Source: Phycisphaerae bacterium
GTDB lineage: Bacteria; Planctomycetota; Phycisphaerae; Phycisphaerales; UBA1924
Direction of reading: 5' to 3'
DNA: 64,000 nt
Assembly: GCA_016793805.1 (NCBI GenBank)
Contig: JAEUIZ010000048.1
Span: 1 to 64,000, forward strand
The first letter of the stretch is position 1, and each line of letters starts with the position of its first letter. Under the pieces are notes generated by a model. That model searched no databases, was not told the DNA's origin, and was given only the letters and a program-made list of their open reading frames with translations. Both the position numbers and the translations under genes were made by a program. Below, piece after piece: positions 20,105 to 27,973 of this stretch.

Positions 20105-20863
20105 ATGAGCGCCGAAACCCACGTCGCCCACCCGCTCTCCGACGACGAACTCTTCCTCGCCATCACCCAGGGCGCCGCGCCCCTGGGCGACATGGCCGCC
20201 TTCCGCAACGTCTCCCTCCACCAACTCCTCGAGCGAGTCCTCGCCCCCGAGATGTCCGACCGCCTCCACCGTGCCGCCGACTTCTACAACGCCCGCCTCC
20301 GACTCAAGGCCGCCGAGGCCCGCTCCGCCGCCATCTTCGCACTCCGCCGAATCCTCGACTCCCCCGACGACCTCCCCCCGCTCGCTCTCCTCCGCGCCGC
20401 CATCGCCCTCCTCCACCACACCAAGCCCGAGACCCGAGACGGTCCACCACCGTCCCATTCTCCGACACCGCCCCTTACGCCGCCCCCCGCGCCTCCTCCT
20501 GCCCCGACCCCCACGCCGCCCCCCACGCCGCCACCCACGCCGCCACCAGCACCACCGCCCGCCTCCTCCTCAGCGCCGCTCCCCCCAGAGCCTCCGTCGC
20601 CCTCTCCAACTCCGCCTCCAATCTCTCCCTCCGTTGCCTCGCCGGCCGCTGCTCCGGGCTTCGATGCCTCGGCGGGCCGCGCCGACTCCGCTCCCTCGAT
20701 CCTGCCGCGACCATCTCCCTCGTCCGTCGCGCCCACGCCGCCACTCTCACGCCGCCCCACGACGCCGCCCACGCCCTTCCCCCTCGCGCGCACGCCCGCT
20801 CGGGCCGCGACGCGCACCGCCGTCCCTTCGCTCCCTCGCGCACCCCCGCGCCCGTCCCGCTAG
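20105..20863 (+). CDS. Hypothetical protein with Pro-rich C-terminus (252 aa)
   Basis: Residues about 10-105 are a helical, ordinary-looking domain (DELFLAITQ, LHQLLERVLAPEMSDRLHRAAD). From about 110 the sequence becomes a low-complexity Pro/Thr/Ser/Ala tail with many PPTP and PPAP units. No motif or family is recognised. The N-terminal half is likely real because its amino-acid mix is normal, unlike the other frames. The tail could be a disordered linker or could partly reflect C-rich composition. It is 9 bp upstream of the arginase-family gene. Confidence 0.55.
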   Translation: MSAETHVAHPLSDDELFLAITQGAAPLGDMAAFRNVSLHQLLERVLAPEMSDRLHRAADFYNARLRLKAAEARSAAIFALRRILDSPDDLPPLALLRAAIALLHHTKPETRDGPPPSHSPTPPLTPPPAPPPAPTPTPPPTPPPTPPPAPPPASSSAPLPPEPPSPSPTPPPISPSVASPAAAPGFDASAGRADSAPSILPRPSPSSVAPTPPLSRRPTTPPTPFPLARTPARAATRTAVPSLPRAPPRPSR

Positions 20864-20872
20864 GCTGTAGGC

Positions 20873-21760
20873 GTGATCCCACACACGAGGCCGGGGGTTT
20901 GGCCCTCGGACATCCCTGAATCCCGCTTCGCCTCCCTCATCCGCCAAGCGCCGGAGGGCTGCCGCGTCGGCCTCCTCGGCCTCCCCGACGACCTCGGCAT
21001 CCGCCTCAACCGCGGCCGCCCAGGCGCCGCCCTCGGCCCAGCCGCCTTCCGCAACGCCCTCGCACGCTACGGCGTCGCCCACCCCGAGGGCTGGCAGTGG
21101 CCCCTCGTCTTCGACGCCGGCGATGTCCTCCCCGCCACCGGCGACGACGACAACGCACTCCTCGAAACCCACCGCCGAATCTCCGATGCCGCCGCCGCCC
21201 TCGCCAACCTCAACCTCGTCCCCATCGCCATCGGCGGCGGCCACGACCTCACGCTCCCCTTCGTCCGCGGCCTCATGCAGAAACTCCGCATCGCCTCCGG
21301 CGTCTACTTCGACGCCCACCTCGACGTCCGCGAGTCCATCGGCTCCGGCATGCCCTTCCGCCGACTCGTCCAAGACTGCGGCATCGCCTCCCTCCGCGCC
21401 TTCGGCATCGAACGTCTCGCCAACTCCCACGAGCACCTCGCCTGGTTCCGTGCCAGCGGCGGCCGCCTCGCCGACGAGATGGGCCCCGAAGCCTGGCGCA
21501 TGCCCCTCACCGACTTCTTCGTCAGTTTCGACCTCGACGTCCTCGACGCCTCCGCAGCCCCGGGCGTCAGCGCCGCCAACCCCTGCGGCTGGACCCCGCG
21601 CGAGGCCGAGGAAGCCCTCCGACTCGTCGCCCGCGAGCCCGGCGCCCGTTGCTTCGACCTCATGGAACTCTCCCCGCCCCACGACCCCGACGGCCGAACC
21701 GCCCGCCTCGCCGCCCACCTCTTCCTCACCATCCTCCGCGGCATCGGAGAGCGACGGTGA
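20873..21760 (+). CDS. hutG: Arginase/agmatinase-family hydrolase, probably formimidoylglutamase
   Basis: A ureohydrolase-fold enzyme with all manganese ligands visible: GGGHD (His124), DAHLD (Asp147, His149, Asp151) and SFDLDVLD (Asp220, Asp222), followed by APGVSA. The family includes arginase, agmatinase and HutG. HutG is favoured because its stop overlaps the start of hutI by 4 bp (GTGA at 21757-21760), and HutG and HutI act in consecutive steps of histidine breakdown. HutU and HutH are not in the window. The start is GTG at 20873, the only one giving a sensible N-terminus. Confidence 0.82.
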   Translation: MIPHTRPGVWPSDIPESRFASLIRQAPEGCRVGLLGLPDDLGIRLNRGRPGAALGPAAFRNALARYGVAHPEGWQWPLVFDAGDVLPATGDDDNALLETHRRISDAAAALANLNLVPIAIGGGHDLTLPFVRGLMQKLRIASGVYFDAHLDVRESIGSGMPFRRLVQDCGIASLRAFGIERLANSHEHLAWFRASGGRLADEMGPEAWRMPLTDFFVSFDLDVLDASAAPGVSAANPCGWTPREAEEALRLVAREPGARCFDLMELSPPHDPDGRTARLAAHLFLTILRGIGERR

Positions 21761-22995
21761 GCCTCGTCATCCGCCGCGCACGCGTCCTCACGCTCGCCGG
21801 CGACCGACCTCGCCGCGGCTCATGCCTCGCAGACCTCGGCCTCCTCGAACGCGCCGACGTGGCCATCCGCGACGGCACCATCGCCGCCATCGGCTCGGGC
21901 CTCCCCGCCGCCCAGCGCGAGATCGACGCCGACGGCCGCGTCCTCATGCCCGCGTTCGCCGACTGCCACTCCCACGCCTGCTGGGCCGGCGATCGCCTCG
22001 ACGAGTGGGCCCAGAAACTCCGCGGCGTGCCCTACCTCGACATCCTCCGTGCCGGCGGCGGGATCATGTCCACGGTGCGGGCGGTCCGGTCCGCGGGCCG
22101 GGCGTCGCTGGCCGCAACGCTGCTCGAACGCCTGCGCCTCATGCGATCGCTCGGGAGCGCGACGGTCGAGGTCAAGAGCGGGTACGGGCTCTCGACCGAG
22201 GCGGAACGCACGATGCTCGGCGCGATTGCCGACGCGGCGGCGCGCGCGGACGCCGAGGGCGGCCCGAGCGTCGTGCCGACCGCGCTGCTCGGGCACGCGA
22301 AGGACGCGGCGTGGGGGGGGGCCGGAGAGGATGGGGGGGATGGTTTCGTCGAGCGGACGATTCGCGAGACGCTGCCGGCGGTGAGCCGCGAGCACCCCGG
22401 CATCACGATCGACGCCTTCTGCGAGGTCGGGGCGTGGAGCGTGGACGAGACGGTTCGGCTGCTGGCGCGGGCGCGCGAGTTGGGCCACCCGGTGCGCGTC
22501 CACGCGGACCAGTTCAACAGCCTGGGGATGGTCCGCGAGGCGATCCGGCTCGGGGCGCGGAGCGTGGACCACTTGGAGGCCTCGACGCCCGCGGACCTGG
22601 ACGCGCTGGCCGCGTCGCCGACGGCGGGGGTGATCCTCCCCGCGTGCGGGTTCCACCTCGACGGGCGGTACGCGAGCGCACGCCGGTTCGTGGACGCGGG
22701 CGGGATCCTGGCGCTGGCGACGAACCTCAACCCCGGCTCGGCGCCGTGCCCGTCGATGCCCGCCGCGATGGCGCTGGCGGTTCGGCACTGCGGGATCACG
22801 CCGGCGGAGGCGATCGCGGCGAGCACCGTGAACGCGGCGCACGTGCTCGGGCTCGGCGATCGCGGGCAGATCGCGGTGGGGCAGCGTGCGGACCTGCTGG
22901 TGCTTCGGCACCGGGACGAGCGGGCGCTGGCGTACGAGTTCGGGAGCAATCCCGTGTGGGCGATGGTGCGGGGCGGGGTGCTCATCGGGGCGTGA
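21757..22995 (+). CDS. hutI: Imidazolonepropionase
   Basis: Opens the imidazolone ring to formiminoglutamate in histidine catabolism; an amidohydrolase-fold metal enzyme of 412 residues, normal length. Metal-site motifs are CHSHACWAG (His71, His73) and RVHADQF (His249). SGYGLSTEAE and DHLEAS are typical. The fourth metal ligand is normally Asp in an ATD-x-NPGS motif; here it reads ATNLNPGS, with Asn323. The GTG start overlaps the hutG stop. The 3' end overlaps the convergent lipid kinase by 14 bp. Codon use changes within the gene: the first 100 codons end in C 78 times and in G 13 times, the next 50 in C 19 and in G 27 (hand count). Confidence 0.92.
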   Translation: MSLVIRRARVLTLAGDRPRRGSCLADLGLLERADVAIRDGTIAAIGSGLPAAQREIDADGRVLMPAFADCHSHACWAGDRLDEWAQKLRGVPYLDILRAGGGIMSTVRAVRSAGRASLAATLLERLRLMRSLGSATVEVKSGYGLSTEAERTMLGAIADAAARADAEGGPSVVPTALLGHAKDAAWGGAGEDGGDGFVERTIRETLPAVSREHPGITIDAFCEVGAWSVDETVRLLARARELGHPVRVHADQFNSLGMVREAIRLGARSVDHLEASTPADLDALAASPTAGVILPACGFHLDGRYASARRFVDAGGILALATNLNPGSAPCPSMPAAMALAVRHCGITPAEAIAASTVNAAHVLGLGDRGQIAVGQRADLLVLRHRDERALAYEFGSNPVWAMVRGGVLIGA

Positions 22996-23848
22996 GGACC
23001 CGCAGGCTCGCGGGGCGAACGGCCAGATCGAGGCGGCCGTCGAGGCGGCCGGCGCACTCGCCGTCGATCTGGACGGCGGCGTCGCGGGCGTGGATCGAGG
23101 CGACTCGCCCGCGGACGCGGACGGCGCCGCTGGCGAGTCGGAGCCGGCAGCGAGCGGCCCAGGCGAGGGCGGCGAGGGAGGACTCGGCGGGCATGAAGAC
23201 GGCGTCGAGGAGGCCGTCGTCGGGGTCGGCGTGGGCGGCGGGGTCGATGGCGAGGGCGTATCGGCGGAGGTTGGCGACGACGAGCCATCCGCGGCGGTCG
23301 CGGAGGATCTCGGTGCCGTCGACGTGGAGGGAGATGGTGGGGAGTGAGGGCCGGAGGGATTGGGCGAGGATGGGGGCGAGGTAGGCGAGGTGCCCGGCGG
23401 GGCCGCGGCGGGCGCGGTGGAGGCGTTCGACGACGGCGGCGTCGGGACCGAGGCTGAGCATGATGAGGGCGTGTCGGGTTCCCGTGGAGGTGGGGGCGTC
23501 GAGGGCGAGGGTGTCGATGGGGGTTGGGCGGGCGCGGCGGAGGGCTTGGAGGAGGTCGGAGTGGTGGCGAGTCATGTGGAACTCGCGTGCGAAGAGGTTC
23601 TCGTTGCCGAGCGGGACGTGGTAGAGGGGGACGTGGCCGGCGAGGGCGGCGGCGTGGTGGATGGAGCCGTCGCCGCCGAAGACGACGATGGCCTCTGTAT
23701 TCTTGGGGTCTGGAGGGGTGGATCCGGGGCCGAAGGGCGTGATGGTGGGGTGATGCCCGGCGTGGGCGAGTGCGTCGGCGAAGCGGCGCGCGAGTCGGAT
23801 GGCAAGGCCCTTGCCGGAGTGGGGGTTGGCGAGGAGGAGGAGGCGCAA
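22982..23848 (-). CDS. Diacylglycerol/lipid kinase family protein
   Basis: The DAGK catalytic pattern is clear: LLLLANPHSGKG at the N-terminus and VVFGGDGSIHHAA (the GGDGT-type nucleotide loop), with LPLGxxN-type LYHVPLGNENLFA after it. Such enzymes phosphorylate diacylglycerol, sphingoid bases or related lipids at the membrane. Family members usually start just before the NPxSG segment, so the TTG at 23848 is proposed. The only upstream ATG, at 23962, would add 38 unlikely residues, cover the PHO-box-like repeat and end 5 bp from the divergent pstS start. The gene converges with hutI. Confidence 0.82.
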   Translation of the reverse strand: MRLLLLANPHSGKGLAIRLARRFADALAHAGHHPTITPFGPGSTPPDPKNTEAIVVFGGDGSIHHAAALAGHVPLYHVPLGNENLFAREFHMTRHHSDLLQALRRARPTPIDTLALDAPTSTGTRHALIMLSLGPDAAVVERLHRARRGPAGHLAYLAPILAQSLRPSLPTISLHVDGTEILRDRRGWLVVANLRRYALAIDPAAHADPDDGLLDAVFMPAESSLAALAWAARCRLRLASGAVRVRGRVASIHARDAAVQIDGECAGRLDGRLDLAVRPASLRVLTPR

Positions 23849-23883
23849 GGGCGCAGGGTAGATTGGTTGGGAGCGGAGGTGTA

Positions 23884-23901
23884 TTAGCGCCCTCTTAGCG
23901 C
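23884..23901 (+). promoter_or_regulatory. PHO-box-like direct repeat upstream of pstS
   Basis: TTAGCGC occurs twice, at 23884-23890 and 23895-23901, separated by exactly 4 bp, which gives an 11-bp period. Known PHO boxes bound by PhoB/PhoP have the same layout of 7-bp direct repeats with 4-bp spacers, though the sequence differs. It lies 66 bp before the pstS start codon, the expected place for phosphate-starvation control. Confidence 0.45.
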
Positions 23902-23967
23902 TGGGCGCGGCCCGGCGGTGGAGGTGGTCGCAATAATGCGTCGACCCCAATCTCAGGAGCACACTCG

Positions 23968-24927
23968 ATGCGCCGACTCATCGCCGCGGTATTGGCACTG
24001 GTCTCGGTTCCCGCACTGGCGCAGCCGGTGACGGTGGACTCGCAACTCCCGCCGTATGTGGCGGGGCCGGGGGTGTCAGGGAGCCTCAAGAGCATGGGCT
24101 CGGACACGATGAACAACCTGATGGCGCACTGGGGCGAGGAGTTCAAGCGTGCGTATCCGAACGTGAAGATCGAGGTGGAGGGGAAGGGGTCGAGTTCGGC
24201 GCCGCCCGCGCTGATCGAGGGGCAGGTGCAGTTCGGCCCGATGAGCCGCCCGATGAAGGCGAAGGAGATGGACGACTTTGAGAAGAAGTTCGGGTACAAG
24301 CCGACGGGCCTGACGGTGGCGATCGACACGCTGGCGATCTATGTGAACAAGGACTGCCCGCTGACGGAGATCTCGATCGACCAGGCGGCGAAGGTGTTCT
24401 CGGTGTCGGGCCCGGACATGACGTGGGACCAGTTGGGGGTGAAGGACGCGGCGTACCAGGGGAAGCCGGTGTCGTTGTACGGTCGGAACTCGGCGTCGGG
24501 GACGTACGGGTACTTCAAGGAGCACACGCTGGGGGGCAAGGACTTCAAGGCGACGGTGAAGGAGCAGCCGGGGTCGTCGGCGGTGGTGCAGGCGGTGGCG
24601 AACGACCCGTTCGCGATGGGGTACTCGGGGCTGGGGTATCGGACGGCGGGGGTGAGGGCGCTGAAGGTCGCGCCCAAGACGGGTCAGGCGGCGGTGGAGG
24701 CGTCGATGGAGACGGCGTACTCGGGGGACTACCCGATCGCGCGGGCGCTGCTGCTGTACGTGAACTATGACGCGAAGACGGGCCTGGACCCGTTGCGCGC
24801 GGAGTTTATCAAGATGATCTTCAGCCGGAACGGGCAGGAGGGCGTGGTGAAGGACGGGTACTTCCCGGTGCCGGCGGAGTTGGCGCGGGAGGAGTTGAAG
24901 AAGGTGGGCATCAAGGCGTCGTTCTAG
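23968..24927 (+). CDS. pstS: Phosphate ABC transporter substrate-binding protein
   Basis: A periplasmic phosphate-binding protein (319 aa). The signal peptide ends at VPALA before QPVTVDS. Residues such as GSDTMNNLM, EGKGSSSAPPALIEG and the YGRNSASGTYGYF segment match the phosphate-binding loops of the PstS family. AGGAG sits 8 bases before the ATG. It heads a pstS-C-A-B cluster, with a 217-bp gap before pstC that leaves room for transcript processing or an internal promoter. A PHO-box-like repeat lies upstream. Confidence 0.93.
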   Translation: MRRLIAAVLALVSVPALAQPVTVDSQLPPYVAGPGVSGSLKSMGSDTMNNLMAHWGEEFKRAYPNVKIEVEGKGSSSAPPALIEGQVQFGPMSRPMKAKEMDDFEKKFGYKPTGLTVAIDTLAIYVNKDCPLTEISIDQAAKVFSVSGPDMTWDQLGVKDAAYQGKPVSLYGRNSASGTYGYFKEHTLGGKDFKATVKEQPGSSAVVQAVANDPFAMGYSGLGYRTAGVRALKVAPKTGQAAVEASMETAYSGDYPIARALLLYVNYDAKTGLDPLRAEFIKMIFSRNGQEGVVKDGYFPVPAELAREELKKVGIKASF

Positions 24928-25144
24928 GGAAGGGGTTGGAGGGCGAGGTCGGCGGGCGCGGCGTCGGCGGCGCGGCGGGGGCGCGCGGGGAGCGGAGGAG
25001 TTGCAGGGTCGGATGCCCGCGAGGTAGAGTCGCGACGGCGGGGCGCTCGTGGGAAGGATGTTCGTGTCGGCTGGCGCGGCTGACGGCTGAGGTTCCTTTC
25101 CCGCGAGATCGAGCCCCGTCCGAGCGAGTCGCCCGTCGAGCCCG

Positions 25145-27970
25145 GTGAACGAACCCATGGCGCAGTCGAGACCCACATCCCGCTCGACGCGCTTCTGGGA
25201 TCGGTTCTGGGGCGCGGTGGTCACGGTGGGCGGTCTGGGCGTGATTGTCGCGGTGCTCGGGATCTTTGTGTACCTGCTGGCGACGGTGCTGCCGCTGTTT
25301 CGGCCCGGGCGCACGGAGCCGGCGGCGAGGGTCGAGTTGCGCGGGGCAGAGGACGGGTGGGAGATCCAGGCGGACGAGTACCTGGGGTTGGCGGCGGTGT
25401 TGACGCGTGGGGGCGAGTTGCGGCTGGTGCACGTGCCGACGCGGACGGAGGTGAGGAGGGTGGGGCTGAGCCCAGAGGGGACGGCGCCGACGGCGCTGTC
25501 GCTGGACCACGCGACGGGGATGTTCGCGATGGGGTTTGGGGATGGGTCGATCCGATTGGGTCGGCTCGGGTTCAAGGTGGAGAACGTCCGAGGGGATGAT
25601 GCGGCGGCGCCGCCGGCGAGCGCGCCGGATCGGCTGGTGTGGCCGGCGGTGCCGGCGGAGGGGACGTGGCCGGGCGAGGCGCAGCGGATCGGCGGAGGCG
25701 GGTGGCGGGTCTCGACGCCGGAGTTTGAGATCCGCGAGGCGATCGTGCCGACGGGGGGGGCGTCGGCGGTGGTGGGGATCGACTATCGGCGTCGTGCGGA
25801 CCTGGACCTGCTGGTGGTTCTGCGGGCGGATGGGACGGCGGAGTTGGACCATGTGCGGACGGTGCGGCCGTTGGGGGGCGGGAAGCCGCGGGTTCGGCTG
25901 TCGACGTTTCCGCTGCCGTATGAGGCGCCGGCTGGGCGGGGGCAGCCGGTGCGGGTGCTGGCGGCGTCGGACGGGGGGAGCGTGGTGTTTCTGTGGGATG
26001 ACGGGTTTGCGCAGCGGTACGCGACGGCGGATCCTGGGACGAGGCCGATCGTGCTGGCAGAGACGACGACGGTGCTCGAGGCGGGTCGGCGCGTGACGGC
26101 GTCGGGGGTTCTGCTCGGCGGGTTGTCGCTGCTGGTTGGGGATGACTCGGGACAGGTGACGGTGGTGTTCGCGGCGTATGACCAGGCGGCGCGGACGCCG
26201 GACCATCTGCGGCTGGTGCGGGCGGCGACGTTTCGTGCGTCGGAGAAGCGGATCGAGCACATGGCGCTGAGTCCTCGGGATCGGTCGTTCCTGGCGGCGG
26301 ATGCGGACGGTGGGCTGGCGGTGATCAACGCGACGAGCGGGAAGGTGGTGGCGCGAGCGGATGGGGAGCGAGCGGCGACGGTGGCGATCGCGCCGAAGAT
26401 GGACGCGTTGCTGGCGCTGGACTCGCGAGGCGGGCTGAGCGTGCACGCGCTGGAGGCGGGGCATCCGGAGGCGAGCGTGCGGTCGTTGTTTGAGCCGGTG
26501 TGGTACGAGGGGTTGCCGGGGCCGGCGCACGTGTACCAGTCGTCGTCGGGGGACGACGCGGCGGAGGCGAAGTTGGGGCTGGTGCCGCTGGTCCTGGGGA
26601 CGCTGAAGGCGACGGTGTTCTCGATGCTGTTTGCGTTGCCGGTGGCGGTGCTGGCGGCGATCTTTACGAGCGAGTTTCTGCATCCGAAGGTGCGCGGGAA
26701 GGTGAAGCCGGCGATCGAGTTGATGGCGTCGGTGCCGTCGGTGGTTCTGGGGTTCATCGCGGCGGTGATCGTGGCGCCGTTTCTGCGGGACCGGGTGCCG
26801 GCGTTGCTGGCGGCGTTCGTGGTGGTTCCGACGGTGGTGCTGCTGGGAGCGCACGCGTGGCAGGGGTTGTCGCCGCGCGTGGCGGCGCGGGTGGGCTCGT
26901 CGGTGCGGGTGGTGCTGATCGCTGGGGCGGTGGCGTTGGGCGCGGTGGCATCGACGTGGATCGGTCCGCGCGCGGAGGCGGTGCTGTTCAGGCCGACGGC
27001 GTCGGAGCGACTGGTGATGGCGGGGCATGTAGAGGCGGTGGGCGAGTCGGAACGGCCGGCGTGGTTGGGGGGTCGGGACGCGCTGGGACCGGACGATCAG
27101 CGGCGATTGCGAGCGCAGGGGTTGTACCTGCAAGCGGGTCGGCTGGTGAGGCCGGCGGCGGCGACGGAGGCGGAGCGGCGCGCGATCGACGCGGACCTGG
27201 AGGCGCGAGGGCTGGTGGGGGCGTCGTTCTTGCGGTGGCTGGACGGGAACATCGGGGGCGCGTGGCCTGGGTGGTTCGTGGTGTCGCTGCTGCCGGCGGC
27301 TGGGGTGGTGTTTGTGGCGCAGGCGCGGGTGCTGGGCCGGGTGCTGAACCGGCGGTACTCGCGGATGTCGCGGCTGGGGGCGGCGTCGGCGGACCTGGCG
27401 CGGACGCTGGCGTGCGTGGCGGGGTCGGTGGTTCTGGCGGCGGTGATGGCGGAGGGGCTGACGGGGGCTGGGCTGGACGCGCGAGACTTTGTGTTCGGGC
27501 CGTACAGCCAGCGGAACACGCTGGTGGTGGGGCTGATCATGGGTTTCGCGGTGATCCCGATCATCTACACGATCGCGGAGGACGCGATGTCGAGCGTGCC
27601 GGCGTCGTTGCGGTCGGCGTCGCTGGGGGCTGGGGCGACGCCGTGGCAGACGGCGGTGCGGGTGGTGCTGCCGGTGGCGGCGAGCGGGATATTCTCGGCG
27701 GCGATGATCGGTCTGGGCCGGGCGGTGGGGGAGACGATGATCGTGGTGATGGCGACGGGGAACACGCCGAGCATGGACTGGAACGTGTTCTCGGGGTTCC
27801 GGACGCTGTCGGCGAACATCGCGGTGGAGTTGCCGGAGGCGCCGAAGGACTCGACGCACTATCGGGTGCTGTTCCTGTGCGGGCTGGTGCTGTTCGGGCT
27901 GACGTTCGTGATCAACACGACGGCGGAGGTGTGTCGGCAGTATTTCCGGAGGCGCAACGCGGCGCTGTAG
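25145..27970 (+). CDS. pstC: Phosphate ABC transporter permease PstC, long form with propeller-like insert (941 aa)
   Basis: Inner-membrane permease of the phosphate importer. Ordinary PstC has about 300-330 residues; this has 941. A first membrane segment (about 24-48) is followed by a roughly 400-residue periplasmic region with WD-like units (MFAMGFGDGSIRLGRL, FLAADADGGLAVINATSG). The permease core starts near 476 (PLVLGTLKATVFSMLF), is interrupted by another 130-residue insert, and resumes near 790 with the EAA loop EDAMSSVPASLRSASLGAGA, which contacts PstB. GTG at 25145 and ATG at 25157 are both possible starts. pstA follows after 3 bp. Confidence 0.9.
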   Translation: MNEPMAQSRPTSRSTRFWDRFWGAVVTVGGLGVIVAVLGIFVYLLATVLPLFRPGRTEPAARVELRGAEDGWEIQADEYLGLAAVLTRGGELRLVHVPTRTEVRRVGLSPEGTAPTALSLDHATGMFAMGFGDGSIRLGRLGFKVENVRGDDAAAPPASAPDRLVWPAVPAEGTWPGEAQRIGGGGWRVSTPEFEIREAIVPTGGASAVVGIDYRRRADLDLLVVLRADGTAELDHVRTVRPLGGGKPRVRLSTFPLPYEAPAGRGQPVRVLAASDGGSVVFLWDDGFAQRYATADPGTRPIVLAETTTVLEAGRRVTASGVLLGGLSLLVGDDSGQVTVVFAAYDQAARTPDHLRLVRAATFRASEKRIEHMALSPRDRSFLAADADGGLAVINATSGKVVARADGERAATVAIAPKMDALLALDSRGGLSVHALEAGHPEASVRSLFEPVWYEGLPGPAHVYQSSSGDDAAEAKLGLVPLVLGTLKATVFSMLFALPVAVLAAIFTSEFLHPKVRGKVKPAIELMASVPSVVLGFIAAVIVAPFLRDRVPALLAAFVVVPTVVLLGAHAWQGLSPRVAARVGSSVRVVLIAGAVALGAVASTWIGPRAEAVLFRPTASERLVMAGHVEAVGESERPAWLGGRDALGPDDQRRLRAQGLYLQAGRLVRPAAATEAERRAIDADLEARGLVGASFLRWLDGNIGGAWPGWFVVSLLPAAGVVFVAQARVLGRVLNRRYSRMSRLGAASADLARTLACVAGSVVLAAVMAEGLTGAGLDARDFVFGPYSQRNTLVVGLIMGFAVIPIIYTIAEDAMSSVPASLRSASLGAGATPWQTAVRVVLPVAASGIFSAAMIGLGRAVGETMIVVMATGNTPSMDWNVFSGFRTLSANIAVELPEAPKDSTHYRVLFLCGLVLFGLTFVINTTAEVCRQYFRRRNAAL

Positions 27971-27973
27971 CGA

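Noticed and set aside
23849..23962. ATG start of the lipid kinase at 23962
   Set aside because: It would add 38 residues unlike the family and place the gene over the pstS control region, 5 bp from the divergent start.
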